Shown here one piece after another: positions 1 to 8,729 of a stretch of DNA of 37,457 nt. This stretch comes from a bacterium (GTDB lineage Bacteria > Bdellovibrionota_C > UBA2361 > OMII01). The position numbers and the translations under genes were made by a program. The notes beneath the pieces are model-generated. The model saw only the letters and a program-made list of their open reading frames with translations. It had not been told where the DNA came from and did no database searches. The stretch lies in the NCBI GenBank assembly GCA_017853605.1, contig JAFMJG010000009.1, positions 1 to 37,457 on the forward strand, read 5' to 3'. The first letter of the stretch is position 1, and every line of letters begins with the position of its first letter.

Positions 1-2
1 AG

Positions 3-1553
3 ACGGCAGAGGACTACCTGGGCGAGAAGGTCACCGACGCGGTGATCACCGTGCCGGCGTACTTCGACGACGCGCAGCGCCAGGCTACCAAGGATGCCGG
101 CAAGATCGCTGGGCTCAACGTCTTGCGCATTATCAACGAGCCGACGGCGGCTGCGCTTGCGTACGGCCTCGACAAGAAGCACGAGAAGACGATCGCGGTG
201 TTCGACCTCGGCGGAGGCACGTTCGATATCTCCATCCTCGAGCTCGGGGACGGGGTGTTCGAGGTGAAGTCCACCAACGGCGACACGTTTCTCGGCGGAG
301 AGGATTTCGACCTGATACTCGTCGACTACCTCGCCGACGAGTTCAAGAAGGAGCAGGGCATCGACCTCCGCAAGGACACGATGGCGCTGCAGCGCCTGAA
401 GGAGGCGGCTGAGAAGGCCAAGCACGAGCTGTCGTCGTCGATGGAGACGGACATTAACCTTCCGTTCATCACGGCCGACGCCTCAGGCCCAAAGCACCTC
501 AACATCAAGATAACCCGCGCAAAGTTCGAGCAGCTTTGCGCGCCGCTCCTCAAGCGGCTTGACGAGCCCTGCAAGACCGCGCTCAAGGACGCGGGAGTGA
601 AGGCCAGCGACATCGGCGAGGTGATCCTCGTCGGGGGCATGACCCGCATGCCGGCAGTTCAGGCTCGCGTGAAGGAGATCTTCGGCAAGGAGCCCTCCAA
701 GAGCGTCAATCCGGACGAGGCGGTCGCCATCGGCGCCGCGGTCCAGGCCGGCGTGCTCCAGGGGGACGTGAAGGACGTGCTTCTGCTCGACGTAACTCCG
801 CTTAGCCTCGGCATCGAGACGTACGGAGGGGTGTTCACCAAGCTTATCGACAAGAATACGACCATTCCCGCGAGGAAGTCGCAGGTCTTCTCGACGGCGG
901 CGGACAACCAGCCGGCAGTGTCGATTCACGTGCTGCAGGGCGAGCGAGAGATGGCTGGCGACAACAAGACGCTGGCGCGCTTTGATCTCGACAAGATTCC
1001 GCCGGCTCCGCGCGGAGTCCCCCAGATCGAGGTCACGTTCGACATTGACGCAAACGGCATCGTGTCGGTGTCTGCCAAGGATCTCGGCACCCAGAAGGAG
1101 CAGTCGATTAAGATCACCGCGAGCTCAGGCCTCTCCAAGGATGAGATCGAGCGCATGGTCAACGACGCCAAGGCTCATGCCGATGACGACCGCAAGCGGC
1201 GCGAGCTGGTTGAGGAGCGAAACAAGCTCGACAACATGGTCTACGCCACCGAGAAGACCATGACTGAGCTTGGCGACAAGGTCAGCGCGGATGCGAAGGG
1301 CGCAGTCAACTCGGCGCTTGAGGGCGCCAAGAAGGCTCTTGAGCAGAACGAGAAGGAAGCCATCGTGGCAGCGTTCGGGGCGCTCGAGAAGGCGAGCCAC
1401 AAGCTGTCTGAGGAGGCCTACAAGGCTGCTGCAGCGTCGCAGCAGGGTGCGGCGGCCGGAGGCAGCGAGGGGGCTCAGGCAAACGAGGCTGGGTCCGCAG
1501 GCAAGGATGACGTCGTTGACGCGGATTACGAGGAGGTTAGCGACAGCAAGTAG
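3..1553 (+). CDS. dnaK: Chaperone protein DnaK (Hsp70), 5' end cut off by the window
   Basis: DnaK is the ATP-driven cytosolic Hsp70 chaperone that works with DnaJ and GrpE. The ORF track starts at residue M of an internal GTG, but the frame is open from base 3 and reads [20 protein letters not shown], a core ATPase-domain segment. About 125-135 N-terminal residues therefore lie outside the window. Visible ATPase motifs are the phosphate-2 loop [11 protein letters not shown], the adenosine segment VGGMTRMP and the linker-proximal [14 protein letters not shown]. The substrate-binding domain follows ([19 protein letters not shown]) and then the helical lid. The tail [13 protein letters not shown] is the usual conserved acidic DnaK ending, preceded by an Ala/Gly-rich stretch. 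A strong terminator follows and dnaJ lies 152 bases downstream on the same strand, the common dnaK-dnaJ arrangement. Identity is certain; the start is simply not in view. Confidence 0.98.
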   Translation, partial: TAEDYLGEKVTDAVITVPAYFDDAQRQATKDAGKIAGLNVLRIINEPTAAALAYGLDKKHEKTIAVFDLGGGTFDISILELGDGVFEVKSTNGDTFLGGEDFDLILVDYLADEFKKEQGIDLRKDTMALQRLKEAAEKAKHELSSSMETDINLPFITADASGPKHLNIKITRAKFEQLCAPLLKRLDEPCKTALKDAGVKASDIGEVILVGGMTRMPAVQARVKEIFGKEPSKSVNPDEAVAIGAAVQAGVLQGDVKDVLLLDVTPLSLGIETYGGVFTKLIDKNTTIPARKSQVFSTAADNQPAVSIHVLQGEREMAGDNKTLARFDLDKIPPAPRGVPQIEVTFDIDANGIVSVSAKDLGTQKEQSIKITASSGLSKDEIERMVNDAKAHADDDRKRRELVEERNKLDNMVYATEKTMTELGDKVSADAKGAVNSALEGAKKALEQNEKEAIVAAFGALEKASHKLSEEAYKAAAASQQGAAAGGSEGAQANEAGSAGKDDVVDADYEEVSDSK

Positions 1554-1584
1554 CTGCTGTGGCTGAACCGTGGCTCCCGCGCTC

Positions 1585-1622
1585 AAGACGGGGCTCCCGG
1601 ATCTCCGGGGGCTCCGTCTTTT
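1585..1622 (+). terminator. Rho-independent terminator after dnaK
   Basis: The arms AAGACGG and CCGTCTT enclose GGCT/GGCT (two G-C plus two G-T pairs) and CCCGG/CCGGG around an ATCT loop, giving a stem of about 16 base pairs. It runs directly into TTTT. It starts 31 bases after the dnaK stop and separates dnaK from dnaJ, so dnaJ is probably expressed by readthrough or from its own promoter. Confidence 0.9.
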
Positions 1623-1705
1623 GCCGTGTGGGCTGGCAGCCCGTGGAGGGCGCCCATTGGGGCCGCGCTCTGGGGTTTTGTCGAGAGACGTTGTAAGGTG
1701 CGCCC

Positions 1706-2833
1706 ATGGCGAAGCGTGATTATTACGAGGTGCTCGAGGTCTCCCGGACCGCCACGGTAGAGGAGATCAAGAAGGCGTACCGCAAGAAGGCAGTCCAGTT
1801 TCACCCGGACAAGAATCCCGGCAACCAAGAGGCGGAGGAGAAGTTCAAGGAGGCGACCGAGGCCTACTCTGCTCTCAGCGACGCGGACAATCGCGCCAAG
1901 TATGATCGCTTCGGGCACGCCGCGTTCTCCAGCGGCGGTGGCGGCGGCTTTCAGGGCGCCGACTTCAGCGGATTCGAGGACATCTTTGGCGACATCTTCG
2001 GCTCATTCTTCGGGGGCCAGGGGGGCGGCGACCCGCGCCGGGGGCGCGGGCGGTCGGGGAGCGATCTCCGCTACGATCTCGACATTACATTCGAGGAGGC
2101 GGCCTTCGGCTGCGAGAAGGAGGTCACAATAGGGCGCCGGGCCAAGTGCGAGAGCTGCTCCGGCAGCGGCGCGGCGAAAGGCACCTCTCGGGAGCGATGC
2201 CCGCAGTGCGAAGGAGCGGGACAGATTCGCATCCAGCAGGGGTTCTTCACCCTCGCGCGCACCTGCCACGCATGCAACGGCGTTGGCGAGGTGGTGCGCA
2301 ATCCCTGCAAGAGCTGCTCAGGGAGCGGCCTCAAGGTCAAGGAGTCAAAGCTCAAGATAAAGGTGCCTGCCGGAGTGGACAACGGCCAGCGCCTCAAGAT
2401 GCGAGGTGAGGGGGAGCCGGGCTCCAGCGGAGGTGCCAGTGGCGACCTGTACGTTCAGCTCCAGGTTGCGCCGCACGAGCTTTTCCAGCGCCAGGAGAGT
2501 GAGCTCGTTTGCGAGGTGCCGATCACGTACGCGGCGGCAGCTCTAGGAACCGAGATAGAGGTGCCCTCGCTTGAGGGCAAGGTCAAGCTCAAGATCCCCT
2601 CCGGCACCCAGTCGGGCAAGGTCTTTCGAATCAAGGGCAAGGGCATACCGGTTCTGGGCAGCAGCCCGCAGCGGCGGGGTGACCAGCACGTGCGGGTGTT
2701 TGTGCATGTGCCCAAGAAGCTCTCCGACGAGGAGCGGACGCTTCTCGAGAAGCTTGCCGATCTCCAGGGCACCGCTGTTGAGGAGGCTGGAAGCAAGGGC
2801 TTCTTCGACAAGATGAAGGATATCTTCTCATAA
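1706..2833 (+). CDS. dnaJ: Chaperone protein DnaJ (Hsp40)
   Basis: DnaJ is the J-domain co-chaperone that delivers clients to DnaK and stimulates its ATPase. The 375-residue length is normal for a type I DnaJ. Domains in order: J domain at residues 1-70 with HPD at 33-35; a Gly/Phe-rich linker at about 73-115; a zinc domain with four CxxCxGxG repeats ([32 protein letters not shown]); and the two C-terminal client-binding beta domains ([26 protein letters not shown]). The start is ATG at 1706, preceded by AAGGTG five bases upstream. It follows dnaK across a terminator, so the two levels can be set separately. No σ32-like or CIRCE element was recognised in the 152-base gap. Confidence 0.98.
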   Translation: MAKRDYYEVLEVSRTATVEEIKKAYRKKAVQFHPDKNPGNQEAEEKFKEATEAYSALSDADNRAKYDRFGHAAFSSGGGGGFQGADFSGFEDIFGDIFGSFFGGQGGGDPRRGRGRSGSDLRYDLDITFEEAAFGCEKEVTIGRRAKCESCSGSGAAKGTSRERCPQCEGAGQIRIQQGFFTLARTCHACNGVGEVVRNPCKSCSGSGLKVKESKLKIKVPAGVDNGQRLKMRGEGEPGSSGGASGDLYVQLQVAPHELFQRQESELVCEVPITYAAAALGTEIEVPSLEGKVKLKIPSGTQSGKVFRIKGKGIPVLGSSPQRRGDQHVRVFVHVPKKLSDEERTLLEKLADLQGTAVEEAGSKGFFDKMKDIFS

Positions 2834-2869
2834 CCCTCCCGTGAGGCTGCCCTGCGCCATATTTCTCAG

Positions 2870-2899
2870 TTGGCGGCGCCAGGGTGCGGCGACTATAGT
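2870..2899 (+). promoter_or_regulatory. Possible σ70-type promoter for the 2961 lipoprotein gene
   Basis: TTGGCG and TATAGT are separated by 18 bases, about 60 bases before the ATG at 2961. The heptamer CTATAGT recurs upstream of lon. This is hexamer matching only. Confidence 0.4.
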
Positions 2900-2960
2900 A
2901 CGGGGCTAGCGGGGGCGCTGGCAGCCCGGCCGCCCAGCGCGCGTTCCCCTGTAGGACACT

Positions 2961-4865
2961 ATGCAGACACCGAAGCTCCGGCTCCTAATCCTTCCCCTCC
3001 TCCTTGTGGCAGCGGCAGGCTGCTCCCTCGTAAGCAACGGCAAGCGGCCCGAGCCGGCCCCCGCCGAGCCCCAAGAGGAGGCGTCCCCCGCAGCAGCGAG
3101 GCCCATGCCGTGGGAGGTCTGGCCCCGTTTTAAGTCGCTCTCTGGGCAGCCGCTCCTGAACCGAGAGATCCTGTACGGAGATGAGCTGCGCGAGAGCGGG
3201 CGCAATAATACGGCGCTCGACGCCTACCTTAAGGCCAGCCGCATGAGCCTCTCCCCGGAGGAGGCAGAGGCAGCCGCGCTGCGCGTGGCGGGGCAGTACC
3301 TGATCCTCAACAAGCCGACGAAAGCCCTCTCAGTCGTGGGCTCCTTCTACCGCAAGCGCGGGGAGGATGAGTCGAAGGTTAGCCCGGAGTTCGGGCTGCT
3401 CCTGGCGTATGGATTTGGGGGGGAAGGGGACACAAGCCAGTCGCTAGCGTGGTTTGGGCGCGTCAACTCGCAGTCGCTCGCGCAGGGAGGGGGATCCGCG
3501 CCCGCGCGGCAGGGGACGATGCTCCTGCTCCGCTCGCTTCAAACAGACGAGCTCGAAAAGGCAGCCACGAAGTGGCATGCGGACGAGTTCATCAATGGGC
3601 TGATCGGCCAGGAGCGCGCCCTCCGCGCCGCTCCTGGGTGGGTTGAGCCCGCAAAGCAGGCGGGCGTGCCGTTCTGGGCATCGTACGACCCCTCCCTAAG
3701 CGTTGCCCCGGAGAGGTCCTCGGCCCCGGTGACCGACGATCAGGTCAAGGTTGGAGCCATTTTGAGCCTGGCTGCCAAGTATGGGCCGGTGGGCCCCGAC
3801 ATGAAGCGCGGCATCGAGCTGGCGGCAGCGGCGCAAGCGCAGCTTCCGAAAGTTTCGCTCGAGGTTCGCGACGTGAGCGCCGATGCCGCAGACTCGTCTG
3901 CTGTCGTGCGCCAGCTGGCGTCTGGGCAGCAGGTCTCGGTGATCATCGGCCCCCTCGGGTCGGCGGCAGCGAACACGGCCCGGGAGATCGGAGTGCCGCT
4001 CCTCTCGCTCTCAAAGACCGAGCCGTTTGGCGTGGGAGGCGGAGTGTTTCGCCTCGGCATGACGCCCTCTAGCCAGGTAGAGGCGCTTGTGAACACCGCC
4101 TATGGCGAGCTGAAGCTCACAAAGTTTGCCATCGTTCACCCGCAAACCCCGGCAGGCACGGAGTTCCTTGAGGCCTTCCGCAGCCGGCTCGGGGAGCTCA
4201 ACCTGCCGCTCGTGCTCGAAGTCGGGTACTCCACGGGGGATGAGGTCTCGATGCTCGAAGCGGCCCAGCGGCTTGAGGCCTCGGGCGCTGAGGCAGTGCT
4301 TGTTCCGGACTCAGTTGAGGTCAGCTCAAGGCTCCTGACGGGTCTTTCGCCAGAGTTCCGCAAGGGAGTGCGGGTCCTCGGCACCTCCGCATGGGACAGC
4401 GTAGACAAGATTGCGCGCTCCCAGGCGCTCTTCAGCCGCGCGATCTTTGTGGCGCCATTCTTCAAGAACAGCACGCGGCCCGAGGTGCAGGACTTCATCA
4501 GCTCGTACCGGGCGAAGTTCAACGCCGCGCCGAGTGTGCACTCAGCGCAGGGCTTCGATGCCCAGACGGTAGTCAACGCTGCGCTCGTGGTGGCCCGCGA
4601 GAAGAGGCTGCCGGTGCAAGATGCCCTGCAGCGGCTGCCCCAGTACAACGGCGTGACTGGCGTCATTCTGCCGGGCTCAACTGGCGAGCTGCACCGCATC
4701 CTGTACGTTGTTGAGGTCGGTGCCACGATGTTCCAGGAGAAGCTGCCGCCGCAGCAGGTGCAGCGCTACGACGAGGTGATCGCCATGCGGGGCAACGAAC
4801 CGGTGGCTGCCGACGGCGAATCAGCGCCTCTTGAGGCGGACCAGAAGGTGTCGAGCGGGTACTAG
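2961..4865 (+). CDS. Lipoprotein with TPR-like region and periplasmic-binding (Peripla_BP_6 / LpoA-like) domain
   Basis: This is a 634-residue predicted lipoprotein. The signal sequence MQTPKLRLLILPLLLVAAAG ends at a lipobox Cys21. A Pro/Glu/Ala-rich tether follows. Residues about 70-210 are alanine-rich helices resembling TPR-type repeats (YLKASRMSLSPEEAEAAALR). From about residue 262 (VKVGAILSLAAKYGPVG) there is a type I periplasmic-binding fold like that of branched-chain amino-acid receptors, with VSVIIGPLGSAAANTARE and ASGAEAVLVPDSVEV. The combination of lipid anchor, TPR-like repeats and this fold is that of the penicillin-binding-protein activator family (LpoA-type). A role in stimulating peptidoglycan synthesis is therefore inferred, not shown. 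A solute-receptor role is less likely because no ABC permease genes are adjacent. It lies between dnaJ and lon with its own possible promoter. Confidence 0.8.
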   Translation: MQTPKLRLLILPLLLVAAAGCSLVSNGKRPEPAPAEPQEEASPAAARPMPWEVWPRFKSLSGQPLLNREILYGDELRESGRNNTALDAYLKASRMSLSPEEAEAAALRVAGQYLILNKPTKALSVVGSFYRKRGEDESKVSPEFGLLLAYGFGGEGDTSQSLAWFGRVNSQSLAQGGGSAPARQGTMLLLRSLQTDELEKAATKWHADEFINGLIGQERALRAAPGWVEPAKQAGVPFWASYDPSLSVAPERSSAPVTDDQVKVGAILSLAAKYGPVGPDMKRGIELAAAAQAQLPKVSLEVRDVSADAADSSAVVRQLASGQQVSVIIGPLGSAAANTAREIGVPLLSLSKTEPFGVGGGVFRLGMTPSSQVEALVNTAYGELKLTKFAIVHPQTPAGTEFLEAFRSRLGELNLPLVLEVGYSTGDEVSMLEAAQRLEASGAEAVLVPDSVEVSSRLLTGLSPEFRKGVRVLGTSAWDSVDKIARSQALFSRAIFVAPFFKNSTRPEVQDFISSYRAKFNAAPSVHSAQGFDAQTVVNAALVVAREKRLPVQDALQRLPQYNGVTGVILPGSTGELHRILYVVEVGATMFQEKLPPQQVQRYDEVIAMRGNEPVAADGESAPLEADQKVSSGY

Positions 4866-5010
4866 CTTCGCTGCGTCCCAGGCTTCCTTTGGGGGCAGCG
4901 GCAGGCTGTTCTGTTAGGCAGGCGGGCTTTCAGCTCTCGGCGGCCCCTCTTCGAGCCACGGTTTGAACTAGGGGTTCCCCTGGCCTGGATCGCCAAAACG
5001 CTGATCTACT

Positions 5011-5052
5011 TGGGTAAAAAGCCCTGAGGGGCCACTTTTACGGTGTTACCCA
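5011..5052. repeat. Nested inverted repeat between the lipoprotein gene and lon
   Basis: TGGGTAA (5011-5017) and TTACCCA (5046-5052) are perfect inverted arms. Nested inside are GTAAAA/TTTTAC and GCCC-TGAG-GGGC, the latter followed by CACTTTTA. It may terminate transcription from upstream, or act as an operator: the right arm falls where the -35 of the CTATAGT-type lon promoter would be. The sequence does not decide between these. Confidence 0.45.
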
Positions 5053-5066
5053 GCCACCCCGGAGTC

Positions 5067-5072
5067 TATAGT
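5067..5072 (+). promoter_or_regulatory. Possible -10 element of the lon promoter
   Basis: TATAGT lies 77 bases before the first lon ATG and repeats the CTATAGT found upstream of the preceding gene. No good -35 hexamer is present at 16-18 bases, which would suit activator-dependent or alternative-sigma control. The predicted leader also contains the inverted repeat CGTAAG/CTTACG at 5106-5128. Confidence 0.3.
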
Positions 5073-5143
5073 CGAAGGATAGGGGCGGAGGCGCGATGCA
5101 TCCTACGTAAGAGGAAGTAACCCTTACGCAACTCAGACGGGGA

Positions 5144-7591
5144 ATGATGGCAACAAAGAAAGCTACAAAAGCGCCGCGCAAGACAAAGAGCCGCCAGGCT
5201 GCAGACCCAGAGCCCATTCCGGTGCCGGACACCCTCCCGGTGCTCGCCGCGAAGGACATGGTGCCCTTTCCCGGGGTCATGATGTCGCTGTACCTCAGCC
5301 GCCCAGCGAGCATCCGTGCCATGGAGGCAGCTATGGCGGGCGACCGGCTCGCCTTTATCGTGGCGCAGTCAAACGCGGACGCCGAGGATCCTAAGCCCCG
5401 AGATCTCTACAAAGTTGGTGTCGTCGCCCACGTGGTGCGGACCCTTCAGGTGTCTGATGGCCGGCACAAGGTGCTGCTGCAGGGTCTCGTGCGGGCCAAG
5501 GCGCGCAAGTACGAGACGAAGCACCGCTTCCCAGTGACCAAGATCTCTCCCCTTCCTGCGCCGCCGCTCCGCAAGCTCTCGGCCGAGAACCAGGCGATTA
5601 TGAACCGCATCCGGGAGAACCTGCAGGTGCTGGTCGAGTATGAGCACCTGCCCGAGGAGATGCTGATCGTTACCGAGGAGGTGCATGATCCCGGCGTCCT
5701 CTCGGACGTCGTCCTCGCGCACTACAAGATAGAGCTTCAGGACGCGCAGGCGGCGCTGGAGGAGCTTGATCCCCTCAAGCGGCTGCGGATGACCGATACG
5801 GCCATTACTGATGACCTAAACAAGTTCATCCTCACCGAGAAGATCAAGGACAAGGCCCGCGACGAGATGAGCAAGGGGCAGCGCGAGTACTACCTGCGCG
5901 AGCAGATAAAGCAGATCCAGCGCGAGCTCGGGGATGTTGACGTTGCCTCTGATGATCTCGTGGCGCTGCGCGATCGGCTGACAGCGCTTAACCTGCCCCC
6001 GCAGGCGAAAGAGGAGTCGTTTAAGCAGCTCAAGCGGCTTGAGCACATGAGCCCTGAGTCGAGCGAGTACGCGCTGCTTCGCACATACCTTGAGTGGGTG
6101 ACCGACCTTCCGTGGTCAACTCGGACCAAGGACCAGCTCGATCTGGTGAAGGCCAAAAAGGTGCTCGACGAGGATCACTTTGGGCTCGACAAGGTCAAGG
6201 ACCGCATCCTGGAGTACCTGAGCGTAAGGACGCTCAATCCAGGCTCCAAGGGCCCGATCCTCTGCTTCGTTGGGCCGCCGGGAGTCGGAAAAACGTCGCT
6301 TGGGAAGTCGATCGCCCGCGCCCTCGGCAGGAACTTCACCCGCATGTCGCTCGGCGGCATGCGAGATGAAGCCGAGATCCGCGGCCACCGGCGCACGTAC
6401 GTAGGGGCCCTTCCAGGCCGCATCCTGCAGGGGCTCAAGCAGGCAGGCTCCCGTAATCCTGTATTTGTGCTCGATGAGCTCGACAAGATCGGCGCTGACT
6501 TCCGCGGGGATCCAGCCTCGGCGCTCCTGGAGGTTCTCGATCCGCACCAAAACTCTGACTTTCGGGACCACTACCTAAACGTGCCGTACGACCTCTCGGA
6601 CGTGCTCTTTTTGGCCACGGCGAACACCGTCGACACGATCCCCGAGCCGCTCATCGACAGGCTCGAGATCCTCTTCATTCCGGGCTACACCGCTGCGGAG
6701 AAGCAGAAGATCGCAACGACGTACATCATCCCAAGGCAGCTTGCAGAGGCAGGCCTATCGGCGCAGAAGGTGCAGTTCACCGACGGGGCGATTGCGCTCG
6801 TCATTGAGCGCTACACCCGTGAGGCAGGGGTGCGGGGACTTGAGCGCGAAATAGGGGCGCTGTGCCGCAAGCTCGCCCGTGAGGTGGCAGAGTCCAAGAA
6901 GCTCACCAAAGTTATTGACGCGGACCGTGTGACACAGCTCCTCGGCCCCACCAAGTACGATCCCGAGATGACAGAGCAGCGCGAAGCCGTTGGGCTTGTG
7001 CGCGGCTTGGCGTGGACCTCCCTTGGCGGTGAGGTCATGCCGGTTGAGGTCTCGACCGCCAAGGGCACAGGCGGGCTTACCCTCACCGGGCAGCTCGGCA
7101 GTGTCATGCAGGAGTCCGCACAGGCGGCGCTGTTCTACGCGCGCGCAAACGCTGAGGTGCTTGGGCTTGAGCCCGACTTTCACTCCAAGCACGATATCCA
7201 CGTCCACGTGCCGGGCGGAGCGACGCCAAAGGACGGCCCCTCGGCCGGAATTACGATCGCCACCGCGCTTGTGTCAGCGCTCTCGGGGCGCAAAGTGTCG
7301 AAGGACATCGCCATGACGGGCGAGATGACGCTGCGCGGAAACATCCTTGCTGTGGGAGGCCTGCGCGAGAAGGCGCTGGCAGCGCTGCAGTACGGCATCC
7401 GCAAGGTGATCATCCCCTTTGAGAACATAAAAGATCTGGAGGAGATCCCAGAGGAGCAGCGCAAACAGATTCAGTTCATCCCCGTCAAGCACGTGAGCGA
7501 GGTCCTTGAGCTCGCCCTGCTTGGCCGGCGCAAAAAGCTGTCGGGCACCCGAAAGCGTGGCAAAGGTGGCGAGATCTCGGTCGGCCAGTAG
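5144..7591 (+). CDS. lon: ATP-dependent protease Lon
   Basis: Lon is the cytosolic hexameric AAA+ protease that degrades misfolded and regulatory proteins. The 815-residue length is typical of LonA. Residues about 25-215 form the N-terminal substrate-recognition domain (LPVLAAKDMVPFPGVMMSLY), followed by a coiled helical region (REYYLREQIKQIQRELGD). The AAA+ module has Walker A GPPGVGKT at 377-384 and Walker B VFVLDELDK. The protease domain has the catalytic dyad Ser700 (in PKDGPSAG) and Lys743 (in GGLREKAL); their 43-residue spacing matches E. coli S679/K722. A basic N-terminal tail (MMATKKATKAPRKTKS) is lineage-specific. Two ATG codons lie in tandem at 5144 and 5147; CGGGGA sits closer to ideal spacing for the second. 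The next gene begins four bases after the stop, suggesting co-transcription. Confidence 0.98.
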   Translation: MMATKKATKAPRKTKSRQAADPEPIPVPDTLPVLAAKDMVPFPGVMMSLYLSRPASIRAMEAAMAGDRLAFIVAQSNADAEDPKPRDLYKVGVVAHVVRTLQVSDGRHKVLLQGLVRAKARKYETKHRFPVTKISPLPAPPLRKLSAENQAIMNRIRENLQVLVEYEHLPEEMLIVTEEVHDPGVLSDVVLAHYKIELQDAQAALEELDPLKRLRMTDTAITDDLNKFILTEKIKDKARDEMSKGQREYYLREQIKQIQRELGDVDVASDDLVALRDRLTALNLPPQAKEESFKQLKRLEHMSPESSEYALLRTYLEWVTDLPWSTRTKDQLDLVKAKKVLDEDHFGLDKVKDRILEYLSVRTLNPGSKGPILCFVGPPGVGKTSLGKSIARALGRNFTRMSLGGMRDEAEIRGHRRTYVGALPGRILQGLKQAGSRNPVFVLDELDKIGADFRGDPASALLEVLDPHQNSDFRDHYLNVPYDLSDVLFLATANTVDTIPEPLIDRLEILFIPGYTAAEKQKIATTYIIPRQLAEAGLSAQKVQFTDGAIALVIERYTREAGVRGLEREIGALCRKLAREVAESKKLTKVIDADRVTQLLGPTKYDPEMTEQREAVGLVRGLAWTSLGGEVMPVEVSTAKGTGGLTLTGQLGSVMQESAQAALFYARANAEVLGLEPDFHSKHDIHVHVPGGATPKDGPSAGITIATALVSALSGRKVSKDIAMTGEMTLRGNILAVGGLREKALAALQYGIRKVIIPFENIKDLEEIPEEQRKQIQFIPVKHVSEVLELALLGRRKKLSGTRKRGKGGEISVGQ

Positions 7592-7595
7592 CGCG

Positions 7596-8576
7596 ATGCG
7601 CGGGGCGTTCCTTGCCCCCCTGGCCGCTCTCGCGCTGGCGGCGTCGGGAGTCGCGCAGGATCGTGGGTCCTGCCTCTACTTCGACGAGACCGGGTTTATT
7701 CGGCAGGCGCCCCGGCTGCAGGAGGTTCCGAGCCAGCACCGGGCCAAGGCGAAGTGCAGCTCCGGCGAGCCAGGCCAGATCCCTGAGCCGAGGAGCGTCG
7801 ATCTTGACGGTCCCGTCCGCTCGACATCCTTCCTGACCGACCTCGGCCGGATGCAGGTGCGGTGGCAGCGAAAGGTCGAGGAGTGCTTCGGCAAGAGCCC
7901 CTCGAAGGCGGTCCATGAGGCTGCGCGAGCATCCAACCGGGCCATCAAGAATGCGCGTTTCGCTCCCGAGGCGAGGCAGGAGAAGCGGGACTGGCAGCTC
8001 GTCTTCGTTGACAAGGCAACTGCCCTGGCGGAGTTTCCGGCCTTTATAGCGCTCGGCAGCCATCCAGGGTTCATGGTTCCGCCCAGCCAGATCTACATCG
8101 TGACAGACTTTATCCCAGGCAGCTGCGCCGGCTCGCAGGTTGCAGATGCGGTGCTGACGCAGGTGCTGCTCCATGAGATGGGGCACGTGGTGGAGCATAT
8201 GCTGCTCGGGGACGCCAGCTTTTCGCAGGATAGGCCCCGCAGCGAGGGGTTCGCCTCGTGGTTTGAGCAGTACAGCGCCGACTATGCGGGGGACATTCCG
8301 CGAGGTGAGGTGGTCCGGTACTACGATGGCCTTGCCCGAGAGGGCCTCGGCACCGAGTCGGTTGCGGCCTTCGATGGCTCTCCGCAGGCCTATGCAGTTT
8401 CAGCGCTGCGCTTCCGGGCGATCGTAGACCGCAAGGGTATCTCCGGCCTGATGCGGGTGTATGGGGCGATGCGTGGTACGGGGATTCCCTTCAGCCAGGC
8501 GGTTCATCAGGAGCTCGGATGGAGCGACGGGGCGCTCCACCGTGAGATGGCGAGGCTGCTCAAGCAGGGGCATTAA
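7596..8576 (+). CDS. Secreted zinc metallopeptidase-like protein (HExxH)
   Basis: The 326-residue product begins with a clear signal peptide (MRGAFLAPLAALALAASGVAQ). The key motif is LLHEMGHVVEH, giving HEMGH at residues 193-197. It is followed by SEGFASWFEQY with Glu217, 20 residues after the HExxH, the spacing of a gluzincin-type zinc site (HExxH plus downstream Glu). A metallopeptidase role outside the cytoplasm is therefore inferred; the substrate is unknown. The ORF track starts this frame at 7506, inside lon. I prefer ATG 7596 because it directly precedes the signal peptide and lies four bases past the lon stop, implying translational coupling. No strong Shine-Dalgarno is visible. No exact family is recognised. 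Confidence 0.75.
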   Translation: MRGAFLAPLAALALAASGVAQDRGSCLYFDETGFIRQAPRLQEVPSQHRAKAKCSSGEPGQIPEPRSVDLDGPVRSTSFLTDLGRMQVRWQRKVEECFGKSPSKAVHEAARASNRAIKNARFAPEARQEKRDWQLVFVDKATALAEFPAFIALGSHPGFMVPPSQIYIVTDFIPGSCAGSQVADAVLTQVLLHEMGHVVEHMLLGDASFSQDRPRSEGFASWFEQYSADYAGDIPRGEVVRYYDGLAREGLGTESVAAFDGSPQAYAVSALRFRAIVDRKGISGLMRVYGAMRGTGIPFSQAVHQELGWSDGALHREMARLLKQGH

Positions 8577-8654
8577 GCAACTTTTTTGGGCTACGGGCCG
8601 GGCCTGCCGTAACGCTGTGGGGAGCGCAAGTTAGCCCTTCGCAGAAGAAAGAGA

Positions 8655-8684
8655 TTGTTACGCCAGGTGGCAGGGCCGTATCCT
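8655..8684 (+). promoter_or_regulatory. Possible promoter for the cysteine-rich protein gene
   Basis: TTGTTA and TATCCT are separated by 18 bases and lie 46 bases upstream of the ATG at 8730. The 153-base gap also holds a hairpin with TACGG/CCGTA arms (8592-8611) just after a T6 run, so it is not a normal terminator for the upstream gene. Confidence 0.4.
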
Positions 8685-8717
8685 AGTGGTGAGTGTGCGC
8701 GCTCAAAGCATGCGCGC

Positions 8718-8724
8718 AAAGGAG
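8718..8724 (+). promoter_or_regulatory. Ribosome binding site deciding the start at 8730
   Basis: AAAGGAG lies five bases before ATG 8730. It rejects the longer ORF-track start at 8655 and places the signal peptide at the N-terminus. Confidence 0.7.
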
Positions 8725-8729
8725 CTGTG

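Noticed and set aside
7485-8198. 237-residue minus-strand ORF
   Set aside because: It is antisense to the end of lon and the secreted metallopeptidase, with no recognisable motif.
8592-8611. TACGG/CCGTA hairpin as a terminator for the metallopeptidase gene
   Set aside because: The T run lies before the hairpin on the plus strand, and no T run follows on either strand in the right position.
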